NCBI RefSeq assembly: GCF_007988965.1
Contig: NZ_BJVD01000016.1
Location: forward strand, 1-45,599
Direction of reading: 5' to 3'
Length of the DNA: 45,599 nucleotides
Origin: Rummeliibacillus stabekisii
GTDB lineage: Bacteria > Bacillota > Bacilli > Bacillales_A > Planococcaceae
Below are positions 29,454-38,459 of the stretch, piece after piece. Every line of letters starts with the position of its first letter. Positions within the stretch are counted from its first letter, which is position 1. The position numbers and the translations under genes are program-made. A model generated the notes under the pieces. The model did not search any database and was not told where the DNA came from. It worked only from the letters and a program-made list of their open reading frames with translations.

Positions 29454-29510
29454 CTTATGGGGAAGTTAGAAATCACCAAGTAAAGGAGGCTAGGGTTACC
29501 ACCCGCTTAT

Positions 29511-29927
29511 ATGCAAAAACCATCGAAGCAAATGTACAAAAAAACTACACAAATGCCAACAGACTATGCAAGAGCAGAGATGCAAAAAAACAGCACACAT
29601 CAAAAACGCAAGATTGGCTTATATCGTCGTCTTGGGGTTATGACACTTCTATTTGTTCTTATGGCTGGTTCCCTTTTCTTTATGTTGGCGAAACAAAAGC
29701 ACACTCTCGCAGTGAAAGAACAACACAAAACGGAGCTACAGAAGACGCTTGCAAAGCAAAAAGAGAAGCAGGAAGATTTAAAAATTCAAATTGCTAAATT
29801 GAATGATGATGATTACATCGCAAAACTTGCAAGGAAGGATTTATTCTTATCGGAAGACGGAGAAATTATTTTTTCAACACCTAAATCGTCTGAAAAGGAT
29901 AAGAAAAAAACAGATTCAAAAGAGTAG
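29511..29927 (+). CDS. divIC: Cell division protein DivIC (FtsB-like)
   Basis: A bitopic divisome protein that forms a complex with FtsL and DivIB. The 138-residue product has a basic cytoplasmic end (KRKIGLYRRL), one membrane segment (about residues 42-60), then an extracellular coiled coil (about 62-105) and the conserved DDDYIAKLARKDLFLSEDGE motif. The Lys-rich C-terminus follows. The ATG at 29511 is the best start by alignment, but the good AAAGGAGG site is 21 bases upstream with a small hairpin between. It has its own promoter inside yabQ. Confidence 0.92.
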   Translation: MQKPSKQMYKKTTQMPTDYARAEMQKNSTHQKRKIGLYRRLGVMTLLFVLMAGSLFFMLAKQKHTLAVKEQHKTELQKTLAKQKEKQEDLKIQIAKLNDDDYIAKLARKDLFLSEDGEIIFSTPKSSEKDKKKTDSKE

Positions 29928-29932
29928 TCTTA

Positions 29933-29960
29933 TTGACACTCTTTTTTTGTTGGCTATAAT
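29933..29960 (+). promoter_or_regulatory. Strong sigma-A promoter of yabR
   Basis: TTGACA (29933-29938), 16-base spacer, TATAAT (29955-29960): both hexamers are consensus. It begins six bases after the divIC stop. Confidence 0.85.
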
Positions 29961-30038
29961 AAAGATAAGAATCAAAGAACACATATTTGAATATAAGACT
30001 AATAAGTCGCTTACATTTTAAGGAGGAGCATTTTTTTT

Positions 30039-30479
30039 ATGTCAATTGAAGTAGGCAGCAAGGTACAAGGTAAAGTAACAGGAATCACAAATTTCGGAGC
30101 ATTCGTAGAGCTGCCAAATGGCTCAACAGGTCTTGTTCATATTAGTGAGGTTGCTGACAACTATGTTAAAGACATTAATGACCATTTGAAAGTTGGAGAA
30201 ATGGTCGAAGTAAAAGTAATGAATGTAGAAGCAGACGGTAAGATTGGTCTATCCATTCGCAAGGCAAAACCTCAACCTGAGCGACCAGAACGACCAGAAC
30301 GTCCTCATCGCCCACGTAACAACAACCACCGTTCAAATGACCGTGGTGAACATCGCCAACCTAAGGAAAACTTTGAGCAAAAAATGGCTCGCTTCCTTAA
30401 AGACAGTGAAGATCGTCTTTCAACTTTGAAGCGTGCACAAGATTCAAAACGTGGTGGCCGAGGTGCAAGAAGAGGGTAA
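30039..30479 (+). CDS. yabR: S1 RNA-binding domain protein YabR
   Basis: A 146-residue RNA-binding protein. Residues 1-72 form one S1 OB-fold domain (GSKVQGKVTGITNFGAFVEL, LVHISEVADNYVKDINDHL, VKVMNVEADGKIGLSIRKA). The rest is basic and low in complexity, with Pro-Glu-Arg and Arg/His/Asn repeats, then a short helical segment (FEQKMARFLKDSEDRLSTLKR) and a Gly-Arg tail. AAGGAGGA lies about 11 bases before the ATG, spaced by a T-tract. The function is not well defined; it resembles the S1 domain of general stress protein 13. A strong promoter drives it alone. Confidence 0.92.
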   Translation: MSIEVGSKVQGKVTGITNFGAFVELPNGSTGLVHISEVADNYVKDINDHLKVGEMVEVKVMNVEADGKIGLSIRKAKPQPERPERPERPHRPRNNNHRSNDRGEHRQPKENFEQKMARFLKDSEDRLSTLKRAQDSKRGGRGARRG

Positions 30480-30537
30480 CTTGCTGGCTATTTTAATCGT
30501 AGAAAAAGTGTATTAATCAATTTACTAATAAACGAAA

Positions 30538-30598
30538 GTGAAGCTTCACTCAGTAGGGAGACCTTCTACTGATGTTGGTGTCTTACTGTCCGTTCTTA
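30538..30598 (+). ncRNA. Structured intergenic element of unknown function
   Basis: Downstream of yabR comes a perfect 12-base palindrome GTGAAGCTTCAC (30538-30549), then at once a perfect 7-bp hairpin TCAGTAG/CTACTGA (30550-30572, loop GGAGACCTT). About 25 bases follow, containing the near-repeat GTCTTAC and GTTCTTAC, leading into the GC-rich terminator at 30599. Three consecutive structures plus a terminator suggest a small RNA or a long 3' UTR. I recognise no known family. The small reading frame across it and the tRNA is not credible. Confidence 0.45.
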
Positions 30599-30638
30599 CG
30601 GCCGCCCTGAGATATTCATCCAGAGGCGGCCGCTTTTT
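30599..30638 (+). terminator. GC-rich terminator after yabR
   Basis: CGGCCGCC (30599-30606) pairs with GGCGGCCG (30625-30632), an 18-base loop and five Ts. Confidence 0.8.
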
Positions 30639-30663
30639 ATCTATAATTCTTTCGAAATACAAA

Positions 30664-30697
30664 AAAGAAGCCTTCCAATTGGAAGGCTTCTTTTTTT
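30664..30697. terminator. Bidirectional terminator of the tRNA-Met unit
   Basis: A perfect palindromic stem (GAAGCCTTCC 30667-30676 with GGAAGGCTTC 30681-30690) is flanked by A6 and T7. It ends the minus-strand tRNA transcript and would also stop plus-strand read-through. Confidence 0.92.
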
Positions 30698-30701
30698 ATG
30701 A

Positions 30702-30775
30702 TGGCGGCCGAGGGGATCGAACCCCCGACCTTACGGGTATGAACCGTACGCTCTAGCCAGCTGAGCTAGGCCGCC
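30702..30775 (-). tRNA. tRNA-Met (elongator, anticodon CAT)
   Basis: The minus strand folds into a full cloverleaf of 74 bases: acceptor GGCGGCC/GGCCGCC, D stem GCTC/GAGC, anticodon stem TACGG/CCGTA with loop TTCATAC, T stem with loop TTCGATC, discriminator A. The body closely resembles B. subtilis elongator tRNA-Met rather than tRNA-Ile2, the lysidine-modified CAT tRNA. CCA is not encoded (TCA follows). It has its own promoter and terminator and faces against the surrounding genes. tilS, a tRNA-Ile2 modifying enzyme, is nearby but probably does not act on it. Confidence 0.95.
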
Positions 30776-30793
30776 GTGTTAGCAACATAATAC

Positions 30794-30823
30794 ATAATAC
30801 AAGAATTGTTTTCACTATGTCAA
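30794..30823 (-). promoter_or_regulatory. Sigma-A promoter of the tRNA-Met gene
   Basis: Minus strand TTGACA (30818-30823), 18-base spacer, TATTAT (30794-30799). A second ATAATA copy lies at 30787-30792. Confidence 0.75.
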
Positions 30824-30861
30824 GCGCTTTTTGTTTTATTTTTATAAACTATGTGATTTGC

Positions 30862-30926
30862 CGTCGAACGATTTTTTAAATATTGAACACAAACAGACAA
30901 AATTTACAGTCATATCCATGTATACT
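30862..30926 (+). promoter_or_regulatory. Candidate Spo0A-activated spoIIE promoter
   Basis: TATACT (30921-30926) is preceded by CAGACA (30894-30899) at the long spacing of 21 bases, as in the Spo0A-dependent spoIIE and spoIIG promoters of B. subtilis. CGTCGAA (30862-30868) is one base from a Spo0A box; AGACAAA (30895-30901) is a weaker match overlapping the -35. Confidence 0.5.
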
Positions 30927-30964
30927 GGCAGAAATATATATAAGAATATTGGAGGTATGTCACG

Positions 30965-33364
30965 ATGAGAAAAGAATTTATCCAATCAAATAAACTATCC
31001 ATACCTAAAGTTTCGATCGGCCTGAAGCAGGCTTATCCGGTGCTTTTTGGGTTAGCGCTTTGCTTTTCTGCTTTTTTCTTATCCAAAGCAGTCCTATTTG
31101 AGGCGATTGTTCCCTTTTTCTTGCCTATTATGGCTGTTGTATATGCCAATCATCGAGATTACTTTATGTGGGCCCTTTTCGGAGGAATGCTTGGTAGTGT
31201 GACATTGGGCATTGGCGAGTCATTGATTCACATAGGTGAACTAACCATCTTTGTACTATTACTAAAGACGTTCATACGCAAAGTGCCAATTGCTTTCGTT
31301 GTAGGGATTTCCGTTTTGCTTATGCAAGTGACTTGGCAAATGATTTCTTATCACGGTGAGCCACCTTCCATGATTTTATTATATGTGGGATATGAGAGTA
31401 TATTATCAATCTTTATGACTTTATTTTTAATGCAGTGTTTATTACCGATGCCTGCACTATGGAATGCTTCCTGGACATTGGAGCGGATTGGAGCTGCGCT
31501 GGTAGCCCTCGCTATAATGCTGACATCTACAAATAATATTGTGTTGAATATCCTGTCACCTACTTACATTGCCCTGCAACTAGTCATACTAGGAGCTGCC
31601 TATGTAGGGGGTGTGACATTATCAACCGCAATCGCTGTATTAATGGGTACGATTATCAGCTTGTCTCATTTATCCTTTAGTGGAATGATTGCAGTGTATG
31701 CATTGACTGGGCTTTGTGCAGGTATATGTAAGAAGGTGGGGAAATTCGGCATCATCATAGGCAGTGGTATTGCGACGGCATTTTTTATGCTCTACGATGC
31801 AACATTGCCGATTGACCAAACATATTGGATTGCGCTGGGTATCGCTGCATTATTGTTTTTAACTATACCAAAAAGCTGGCTCTCATATTGGCAGCAACAA
31901 TTATATCCGAATCATGAGGATACCCTGTTAGAAAGACAGCGTTGGCTTACAGAAAAGGTAACTATGAAACTGACCAATTTTAATGACTTTGTGACATTTA
32001 TGAAAGAACTTGTGAATGATCGTTTTAGCATAGTGGAGCAACAAGAAGAAGAAATAGAGGCAAGACCGCTGTCCCCATGTGAAACATGCTATCAATTTGA
32101 ACGGTGCTGGGGGAAAAAAGAGGAAATGCGCTCGATAATGGAGCAGTGGCTCAAGGCAGATACCATTAATGATCACGGAGCAAAGAAGCAATCAGAAGAT
32201 AAATTGCGCTACAAATGTGTACGCTCCCCATCCCTATTGAATGCTTTAGCAGAATACGTATCAAAGCAGCAGTTAAGCGGACAATTTCATCATGGAAAGA
32301 AGATGATTGCCTTACAATTAAGAGATATGTCGCTGCATATTGACCATGTAATGAAAGATATGACGAATGACGCTGTCTCTTTCCAACAGCATGAAGATTT
32401 GCTAGTGTCTCGCTTTAAAGAAATAGGAATTGATTTCTTCCAAATTGATATCTTGGCAAATGAACCGGGTAATAGGAAAGTAGTTTGCTGTATCCCTTTC
32501 AAAAAGGCTCAATGGGAAACAGACCAAATGGTAGCTGAAAGACTTATTTTACCTGCCTTACAGGATGTTTTTAAGGAGCCATTTGAAATTAACCAAACGA
32601 TTAAAAAGACCAAACCCTATGCGCATTTGCAAATCACTTTTCAATCAGCTATTCGTTTTGATCTTTCGTATGATGTCTTATCTACATCTAGAGACAATAC
32701 GATGTACTCTGGTGACTCACACGCAGTATTCTCGCTAAATCCGGGTCTTACAGCGATTATGCTGTCAGATGGAATGGGGCATAACAAGCAATCCCATAAA
32801 GAAAGCAGGAAGCTCATTCGCTTAATGCGGGAATGTTTGCATCATCAAATGTCTCCTGAAACGGCTATGCATACACTTCACTATGTGATGTCACTTAAAC
32901 AGGAAGAAATGTATGCCACAATGGACTTTGCTTTAATTGACTTACAGCATGGCAAGTTGTGGTCTTGGAAAGCAGGCAGCATGGCAACTTACTTGGTAAG
33001 GGGGAGAGAGGTAACACGACTTGAAAGTGCCAGCGAACCATTTGGCATCTATACATCCTACTCAGTAGAAGCAGAGCAAAGGACACTTAAAGCAGGGGAT
33101 ATTATCTTTATGTGTACAGACGGACTTTTCTTTGAAGATATGCCATGGGAAAAACAAGAAAAAATGCTTCGCAATTGTCTTCTGCAACATAGAAGCTTGC
33201 CAATTAATGAAATATGTCCAGAAATTATGAGATCATTCCGCAATAATGACAAACCAGTCGATGATTGTACAATTGTTTGCGTTGAGATTCAGCATAAAAC
33301 AGTTGATTGGTCATTATTTAAGCCAACTTTCCAAGAAACTTCACACAAAAGAGTGGTAAACTAA
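30965..33364 (+). CDS. spoIIE: Stage II sporulation protein E (PP2C phosphatase)
   Basis: Membrane phosphatase that dephosphorylates SpoIIAA to release sigma-F in the forespore and helps form the polar septum with FtsZ. The 799-residue product has about 10 membrane segments (residues about 25-315), a central FtsZ-interacting region, and a C-terminal PP2C domain (about 570-790) with metal aspartates in LSDGMGHNK (D602), CTDGLF (D719) and DDCTIVC (D766, D767). The central region contains a Cys cluster (CETCYQFERCW, about residue 375). GGAGGT is 8 bases before the ATG. B. subtilis yabS and yabT, which follow there, are absent; tilS is next. Confidence 0.97.
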   Translation: MRKEFIQSNKLSIPKVSIGLKQAYPVLFGLALCFSAFFLSKAVLFEAIVPFFLPIMAVVYANHRDYFMWALFGGMLGSVTLGIGESLIHIGELTIFVLLLKTFIRKVPIAFVVGISVLLMQVTWQMISYHGEPPSMILLYVGYESILSIFMTLFLMQCLLPMPALWNASWTLERIGAALVALAIMLTSTNNIVLNILSPTYIALQLVILGAAYVGGVTLSTAIAVLMGTIISLSHLSFSGMIAVYALTGLCAGICKKVGKFGIIIGSGIATAFFMLYDATLPIDQTYWIALGIAALLFLTIPKSWLSYWQQQLYPNHEDTLLERQRWLTEKVTMKLTNFNDFVTFMKELVNDRFSIVEQQEEEIEARPLSPCETCYQFERCWGKKEEMRSIMEQWLKADTINDHGAKKQSEDKLRYKCVRSPSLLNALAEYVSKQQLSGQFHHGKKMIALQLRDMSLHIDHVMKDMTNDAVSFQQHEDLLVSRFKEIGIDFFQIDILANEPGNRKVVCCIPFKKAQWETDQMVAERLILPALQDVFKEPFEINQTIKKTKPYAHLQITFQSAIRFDLSYDVLSTSRDNTMYSGDSHAVFSLNPGLTAIMLSDGMGHNKQSHKESRKLIRLMRECLHHQMSPETAMHTLHYVMSLKQEEMYATMDFALIDLQHGKLWSWKAGSMATYLVRGREVTRLESASEPFGIYTSYSVEAEQRTLKAGDIIFMCTDGLFFEDMPWEKQEKMLRNCLLQHRSLPINEICPEIMRSFRNNDKPVDDCTIVCVEIQHKTVDWSLFKPTFQETSHKRVVN

Positions 33365-33379
33365 CAGTGAGGTGAGAAA

Positions 33380-34795
33380 ATGGCGCCGTTCGAAACGAAA
33401 GTAAAAGAGTATATTCAGCAATATGGGTTATGTCATAAGGAAGATCGATTGCTTGTAGCTTGTTCTGCTGGGGCAGATTCAATGGCTTTACTGCATTTTC
33501 TCTATCAAGAAAAAGAGAGACTGGGTGTTTCCGTTGCAGCTGTCCATGTCAACCATATGTTGAGAGGAAGCGAATCGGAAGAAGACCGCCGATTTGTAGA
33601 AAGCTTCTGCCAGGATAAAGGGATACCGGTCTATGCTGCCGATATCCCAATTCCCGCTATACTAGAAAAAGAAAGTGGCAATATGCAAGCGGTGTGCAGA
33701 AGAGAACGCTATGCCTACTTTAAAGAAGTCATGCAGGAAACAGAAAGCACAAAGCTTGTTGTAGCCCATCATGCAGATGATCAAATAGAAAGTGTGATTA
33801 TGGCACTAACCAGAGGTTTATTAGAAGGCGGCATGCAAGGAATTAAACGGTGTCGCCCTTTTGCAAACGGCGAATTGATTCGTCCGTTTCTTTCTGTGAC
33901 AAGAGAAGAAATAGTAGATTATCTACAAAGAAATCATCAAGGCTACAGGGAGGATTCAAGCAACAAGAAGGATTCTTATACACGCAATCGCATCAGGCAC
34001 CATGTTGTACCACTCCTAAGAGCCGAAAATGAAAACATTGCAGAAGCTATTATGCATTACACAGAAAAAGTGCAAGAGGATGAACAATTATTACAAAGCT
34101 ATGCAGAACAAGCATTACAAGAGCTATTAGTTGAAAAACAGCGTGATTTGTGGAAAATTAATATCAAAGCATTCCATAATCAACCCCTTGCTTTACAAAG
34201 AAGAATCATTCTACTACTATTAAAATATCTTTACGAAAATCCAAACATTGAACAAAGCTACACACTTAGCAATGCTATATTAAAACTGACACAATCAACA
34301 GATGGAAATGCAACAATTAATTTACCAAAAGGAGCCCTAGCAATACGGGAGTACGACCAGCTGTCGCTTGTAAAAGCACATAAGGAGACACCTGCATTAA
34401 TTGCTAGAACATTGCCATTTGGCCAATGGATTGATTTGCCGAATGATTTGCGTATGTATATAGGGAAAGCAGACCATGCTGTTCCTACGAACACCACATC
34501 CTTCGCAAAATGCTACTTTGTAAATACTTCAGATTTTGCACTACCATTACATATTCGTGGCAGAATGGATGGCGACCGTATCGATTTGCTAGGAACAAAT
34601 ATAAAAAAACGAGTATCTCGCCTTTTTATAGATGAAAAGATTCCTGCGGCGTTAAGGGAGAATTGGCCAATTGTCACATCTGACGATAATTTGGTGCTTG
34701 CAGTTCCTGGTCTCCGCATGAGCAACTATCTTTCTACTAGCAAGCGGGCAGAAGATGATGCCCTATTCATCATCGACAAGAGAGTTCTTTCATAG
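33380..34795 (+). CDS. tilS: tRNA-Ile lysidine synthetase
   Basis: Converts C34 of tRNA-Ile(CAT) to lysidine so it reads AUA codons; essential. The 471-residue product has the PP-loop ATP site at residues 29-34, which reads SAGADS instead of the common SGGxDS, followed by HVNHMLRG and HHADDQIESV. The C-terminal TilS domains include the DGDRIDLLGTNIKKRVSRLF segment. GTGAGGTGAG precedes the ATG, 15 bases after spoIIE. In B. subtilis TilS and HprT have been reported to interact and to promote ftsH expression, and the three genes are adjacent here too. Confidence 0.95.
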   Translation: MAPFETKVKEYIQQYGLCHKEDRLLVACSAGADSMALLHFLYQEKERLGVSVAAVHVNHMLRGSESEEDRRFVESFCQDKGIPVYAADIPIPAILEKESGNMQAVCRRERYAYFKEVMQETESTKLVVAHHADDQIESVIMALTRGLLEGGMQGIKRCRPFANGELIRPFLSVTREEIVDYLQRNHQGYREDSSNKKDSYTRNRIRHHVVPLLRAENENIAEAIMHYTEKVQEDEQLLQSYAEQALQELLVEKQRDLWKINIKAFHNQPLALQRRIILLLLKYLYENPNIEQSYTLSNAILKLTQSTDGNATINLPKGALAIREYDQLSLVKAHKETPALIARTLPFGQWIDLPNDLRMYIGKADHAVPTNTTSFAKCYFVNTSDFALPLHIRGRMDGDRIDLLGTNIKKRVSRLFIDEKIPAALRENWPIVTSDDNLVLAVPGLRMSNYLSTSKRAEDDALFIIDKRVLS

Positions 34796-34879
34796 AACCT
34801 AAAGGGAAATGAAGAATACTCTCGCCGGTTGAAATTTTCGCTTTACCATGTTGATTTACTACCAAGGAGGAAACACAAG

Positions 34880-35422
34880 ATGCTTGAGAAAGACATTGAA
34901 AACGTATTAATTTCAGAGGAAGAGCTACAGCACAAAATTAAAGAACTTGGCGAATCGTTAGCTGCTGAGTACCAAGATGATTTTCCATTAATGATCTGCG
35001 TATTAAAGGGTGCTATGCCGTTTATGGCAGATTTAATCAAAAGAATGGATTCTTATGTTGAACTAGATTTCATGGATGTTACAAGCTACGGAAACGCAAC
35101 TGTTTCTTCTGGTGAAGTAAAGATTGTGAAAGACTTAAATACAAGTGTGGAAGGCCGCGACATCATCATAGTAGAAGATATTATTGATAGTGGATTAACT
35201 TTAAGCTATTTGGTTGATTTGTTTAAGTACCGCAAAGCAAAATCAATAAAAATCGTAACATTATTGGATAAACCATCTGGACGCAAGGTAGATTTAAAAG
35301 CAGATTATGTTGGTTTTGAAGTGCCGGATGCATTTGTAGTCGGCTATGGTTTAGACTATGCAGAAAAATATCGTAATCTTCCATATATTGGTGTATTGAA
35401 GCCTGCTGTATATTCAAACTAA
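34880..35422 (+). CDS. hpt: Hypoxanthine phosphoribosyltransferase
   Basis: Salvages hypoxanthine and guanine with PRPP to IMP and GMP. The 180-residue product has the PRPP motif [10 protein letters not shown] (98-107), the loop residues CVLKGAMPF and the YGNAT segment of the flexible lid. The frame is open from 34829, but AAGGAGG (34864-34870) places the start at ATG 34880 ([16 protein letters not shown]), which gives exactly the usual length. It lies between tilS and ftsH as in B. subtilis. Confidence 0.95.
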   Translation: MLEKDIENVLISEEELQHKIKELGESLAAEYQDDFPLMICVLKGAMPFMADLIKRMDSYVELDFMDVTSYGNATVSSGEVKIVKDLNTSVEGRDIIIVEDIIDSGLTLSYLVDLFKYRKAKSIKIVTLLDKPSGRKVDLKADYVGFEVPDAFVVGYGLDYAEKYRNLPYIGVLKPAVYSN

Positions 35423-35480
35423 GACGTTTTCTCGCTGTAAACAAATTTTCCGGGAAACGTGCTAGATAAAAGGCTTTTCA

Positions 35481-35511
35481 TTGTACTAACCAAAAGTTCA
35501 TATGTTAAGAT
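35481..35511 (+). promoter_or_regulatory. Possible ftsH promoter
   Basis: TTGTAC (35481-35486) and an extended -10 TGTTAAGAT (35503-35511). The spacing of 19 is longer than ideal. Confidence 0.4.
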
Positions 35512-35551
35512 TTACTATAGTTTTTCTGTTTATCTTGTGAGGAGGCTGGGG

Positions 35552-37552
35552 ATGAATCGAATATTTCGATACACCATATTTTATTTATTAATTTTCCTCG
35601 TGATCATTGGGATTTTTGGTACGTTTAATAATGCGAACCAACCTACAAAGGAAATACAGTATCACGAGTTCATTACAGCATTAGAGAACGGCAAGGTAAC
35701 TGAGGCTACTATACAACCGGATCAGTTAGTTTATGTCGTCAAAGGGAAAATCGAGGGGTATAAAAAAGGCGAATCATTCGTAACAAATATCCCGCGTGAT
35801 GACCAAGAGTTAATGAATGAAATTCGTAAAGAAGCTAAAACGAGTTCTAAAATTAACTTCTTAGGCGCACCAGAATCGAATGGATGGATACAGTTCTTTA
35901 CCGGAATCATTCCATTTGTAGTCATCTTTATTCTGTTCTTCTTCTTGTTGAACCAAGCTCAAGGCGGCGGCAATCGCATGATGAGCTTTGGTAAAAGCAA
36001 AGCAAAACTTTATGATGACCAGAAGAAAAAAGTTCGCTTTACCGATGTAGCGGGTGCGGACGAAGAAAAACAAGAATTAGTAGAGGTTGTAGATTTCCTT
36101 AAAGACCATACTAAATTTGCTGAAATTGGCGCACGTATACCTAAAGGGATCTTATTAGTGGGCCCTCCTGGTACCGGTAAAACATTATTAGCTCGAGCTG
36201 TAGCAGGGGAAGCAGGCGTACCATTCTTCTCAATCAGTGGTTCTGATTTCGTCGAAATGTTCGTCGGTGTTGGTGCTTCTCGAGTACGTGATTTATTTGA
36301 AAACGCTAAGAAAAATGCTCCATGTATTATCTTTATTGATGAAATCGACGCAGTTGGTCGTCAACGTGGTGCTGGATTAGGCGGCGGTCATGATGAACGC
36401 GAACAAACGCTTAACCAATTGCTTGTTGAAATGGATGGCTTTGGCGCAAATGAAGGTATTATCATTATCGCCGCTACAAACCGCCCAGACATTTTAGACC
36501 CTGCCCTCTTACGTCCGGGTCGTTTTGACAGACAGATCACTGTCGGTCGTCCAGACGTCAAAGGCCGTGAAGCTGTACTTAAAGTACACGCTCGTAAAAA
36601 ACCTTTAGATGAGTCAGTTGACTTGAAAGCTATCGCACAGCGTACACCAGGTTTCTCGGGCGCTGATTTAGAAAACTTATTGAACGAAGCTGCATTAGTG
36701 GCTGCACGTGAAAATAAGAAAAAAATTGATATGGGCGATATTGATGAAGCAACAGACCGCGTTATTGCTGGTGTTGCGAAAACAAGCCGTGTCATTTCTG
36801 AGAAAGAGCGCAATATTGTTGCATTCCATGAGGCCGGCCACGTTGTTGTTGGTTTAACATTGGATGAAGCAGAAAAAGTCCACAAAGTTACAATCGTGCC
36901 ACGCGGTCAAGCAGGCGGATATGCAGTAATGCTACCAAAAGAAGACCGTTATTTCATGACAAAACCAGAGTTACTTGATAAAGTTGCCGGTTTACTTGGT
37001 GGACGTGTAGCAGAGGATATCGTCTTTGGCGAAGTATCTACCGGCGCACATAATGACTTCCAACGTGTAACAAGCATTGTACGGTCTATGGTTACTGAAT
37101 ATGGTATGAGCGATAAACTTGGCCAATTGCAATTTGGTTCAAGCCAGGGAGGCAACGTCTTCTTAGGTCGTGATATTAATTCTGAACAAAACTACTCAGA
37201 TAAGATTGCATATGAAATTGACCAAGAGATGCAATTTATGGTTAAAGAACAATATGAACGAACAAAACAAATCTTAACAGAACGCCGTGACCTTCTAAAT
37301 CTGATTGCTACTACTTTACTTGAAGTAGAAACGTTGGACGCTGAACAAATTGAGCACTTAGAAAAATACGGTAAGCTTCCTGAACGTTCATATGAAAGAA
37401 AAACACATCACGAAGCTGTTGTGGAAAGCAAAGAATCAACGGATGCTGATATCGTAACAGAAACAAAAGTGAATCCTTCAGGCAGTGGAGACCCTACTGT
37501 TTCTGATCTTCCAAAAAACGATAATCATACAAGCCGCAACGATAATATCTAG
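35552..37552 (+). CDS. ftsH: ATP-dependent zinc metalloprotease FtsH
   Basis: Membrane AAA+ protease that degrades membrane and regulatory proteins, including Spo0E in B. subtilis. The 666-residue product has two membrane segments (about 7-25 and 110-130) around an extracellular domain, Walker A GPPGTGKT (204-211), Walker B FIDEID (D263/E264), the arginine-finger region RPGRFDRQI, and the zinc site HEAGH (426-430). The C-terminus after about 610 is longer and more polar than in B. subtilis (637). The frame is open from 35459, but AGGAGGC is 5 bases before ATG 35552. A terminator follows. Confidence 0.97.
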   Translation: MNRIFRYTIFYLLIFLVIIGIFGTFNNANQPTKEIQYHEFITALENGKVTEATIQPDQLVYVVKGKIEGYKKGESFVTNIPRDDQELMNEIRKEAKTSSKINFLGAPESNGWIQFFTGIIPFVVIFILFFFLLNQAQGGGNRMMSFGKSKAKLYDDQKKKVRFTDVAGADEEKQELVEVVDFLKDHTKFAEIGARIPKGILLVGPPGTGKTLLARAVAGEAGVPFFSISGSDFVEMFVGVGASRVRDLFENAKKNAPCIIFIDEIDAVGRQRGAGLGGGHDEREQTLNQLLVEMDGFGANEGIIIIAATNRPDILDPALLRPGRFDRQITVGRPDVKGREAVLKVHARKKPLDESVDLKAIAQRTPGFSGADLENLLNEAALVAARENKKKIDMGDIDEATDRVIAGVAKTSRVISEKERNIVAFHEAGHVVVGLTLDEAEKVHKVTIVPRGQAGGYAVMLPKEDRYFMTKPELLDKVAGLLGGRVAEDIVFGEVSTGAHNDFQRVTSIVRSMVTEYGMSDKLGQLQFGSSQGGNVFLGRDINSEQNYSDKIAYEIDQEMQFMVKEQYERTKQILTERRDLLNLIATTLLEVETLDAEQIEHLEKYGKLPERSYERKTHHEAVVESKESTDADIVTETKVNPSGSGDPTVSDLPKNDNHTSRNDNI

Positions 37553-37574
37553 ACAGTAAGCCATACTGTAAAGT

Positions 37575-37614
37575 AAAAAGCTGATCCCTTGCTAGAAGGT
37601 GGTCAGCTTTTTCT
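37575..37614 (+). terminator. Terminator after ftsH
   Basis: AAAAAGCTGA (37575-37584) pairs with TCAGCTTTTT (37603-37612) with an 18-base loop. Confidence 0.88.
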
Positions 37615-37670
37615 TATACTAAGGAGATATGCTTGCTTTTAGTGATGGGATAGAAATGAGGGAAATACTT

Positions 37671-38459
37671 TTGATATTAGTGATGGATGTGGGAAATACC
37701 AATATTTCGATAGGTGTGTATAAAGAAGACAAACTGCAACATCATTGGCGTTTAAAAACAGATGTGCACAAAACGGAAGATGAGTATGCCATGCAAATAA
37801 AAATGCTGTTTATGCACAAATCTTTATCTCTTTCCGACATACGTGGTATTATAATTTCCTCAGTAGTGCCACCGATTATGTTTACCTTAGAATTAATGTG
37901 TAAAAGATATTTTGCTGTAGAACCCCTCGTTGTGGGTCCAGGCGTTAAAACAGGGTTGAATATCCATAGTGAAAATCCTAGGGAGATCGGTGCTGACCGC
38001 ATTGTTAATGCAGTAGCTGCCATCCATGAATATGGAGCTCCGCTTATTGTTGTAGATTTTGGTACTGCCACTACGTATTGTTATATTGATGAAAAAGGTC
38101 GTTATCTAGGCGGGGCTATTGCGCCTGGTATTTCAATCGCAATGGAAGCCTTATTTACCAAGGCCTCGAAACTCCCTCGCGTTGAATTGGCCCGCCCTCA
38201 AAGTGTTATCGGAAAAAACACGGTTTCCTCCATGCAAGCAGGGATTGTCTACGGTTATATAGGACAAGTTGAGGGAATAGTAAATCGTATGAGGCAAGAA
38301 GGTAGCGAAGGAGCTTTAGCCGTTGCAACAGGCGGCCTAGCAGAACTGATTGCAAAAGAATCGCGGGTTATTGATGTTGTAGATCCCCTTTTAACATTAA
38401 AAGGATTACATTTAATTTATAAAAGAAATCAAGAAGAAAAGAGGAATAAAAATGGCTGA
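37671..38459 (+). CDS. coaX: Type III pantothenate kinase
   Basis: First enzyme of coenzyme A synthesis, phosphorylating pantothenate. The 262-residue product has the ASKHA phosphate loop VMDVGNTN (residues 4-11), [20 protein letters not shown] and GGAIAPGI. The frame is open from 37629, but homologues start just before the DVGNTN motif. TTG 37671 has GAGGGA about 7 bases upstream and gives [12 protein letters not shown] 37656 is an alternative. The 3' end overlaps hslO by 8 bases, as expected for a coupled coaX-hslO pair. Confidence 0.93.
   Translation: MILVMDVGNTNISIGVYKEDKLQHHWRLKTDVHKTEDEYAMQIKMLFMHKSLSLSDIRGIIISSVVPPIMFTLELMCKRYFAVEPLVVGPGVKTGLNIHSENPREIGADRIVNAVAAIHEYGAPLIVVDFGTATTYCYIDEKGRYLGGAIAPGISIAMEALFTKASKLPRVELARPQSVIGKNTVSSMQAGIVYGYIGQVEGIVNRMRQEGSEGALAVATGGLAELIAKESRVIDVVDPLLTLKGLHLIYKRNQEEKRNKNG

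Noticed and set aside
30538-30756. 72-residue frame crossing the structured element, terminator and antisense of the tRNA
   Set aside because: It would translate through two terminators and an antisense tRNA and has no ribosome binding site.
36388-36885. 165-residue reading frame on the minus strand inside ftsH
   Set aside because: Antisense shadow of a strongly conserved gene; Ser/Pro-rich composition as expected from reversed codons.
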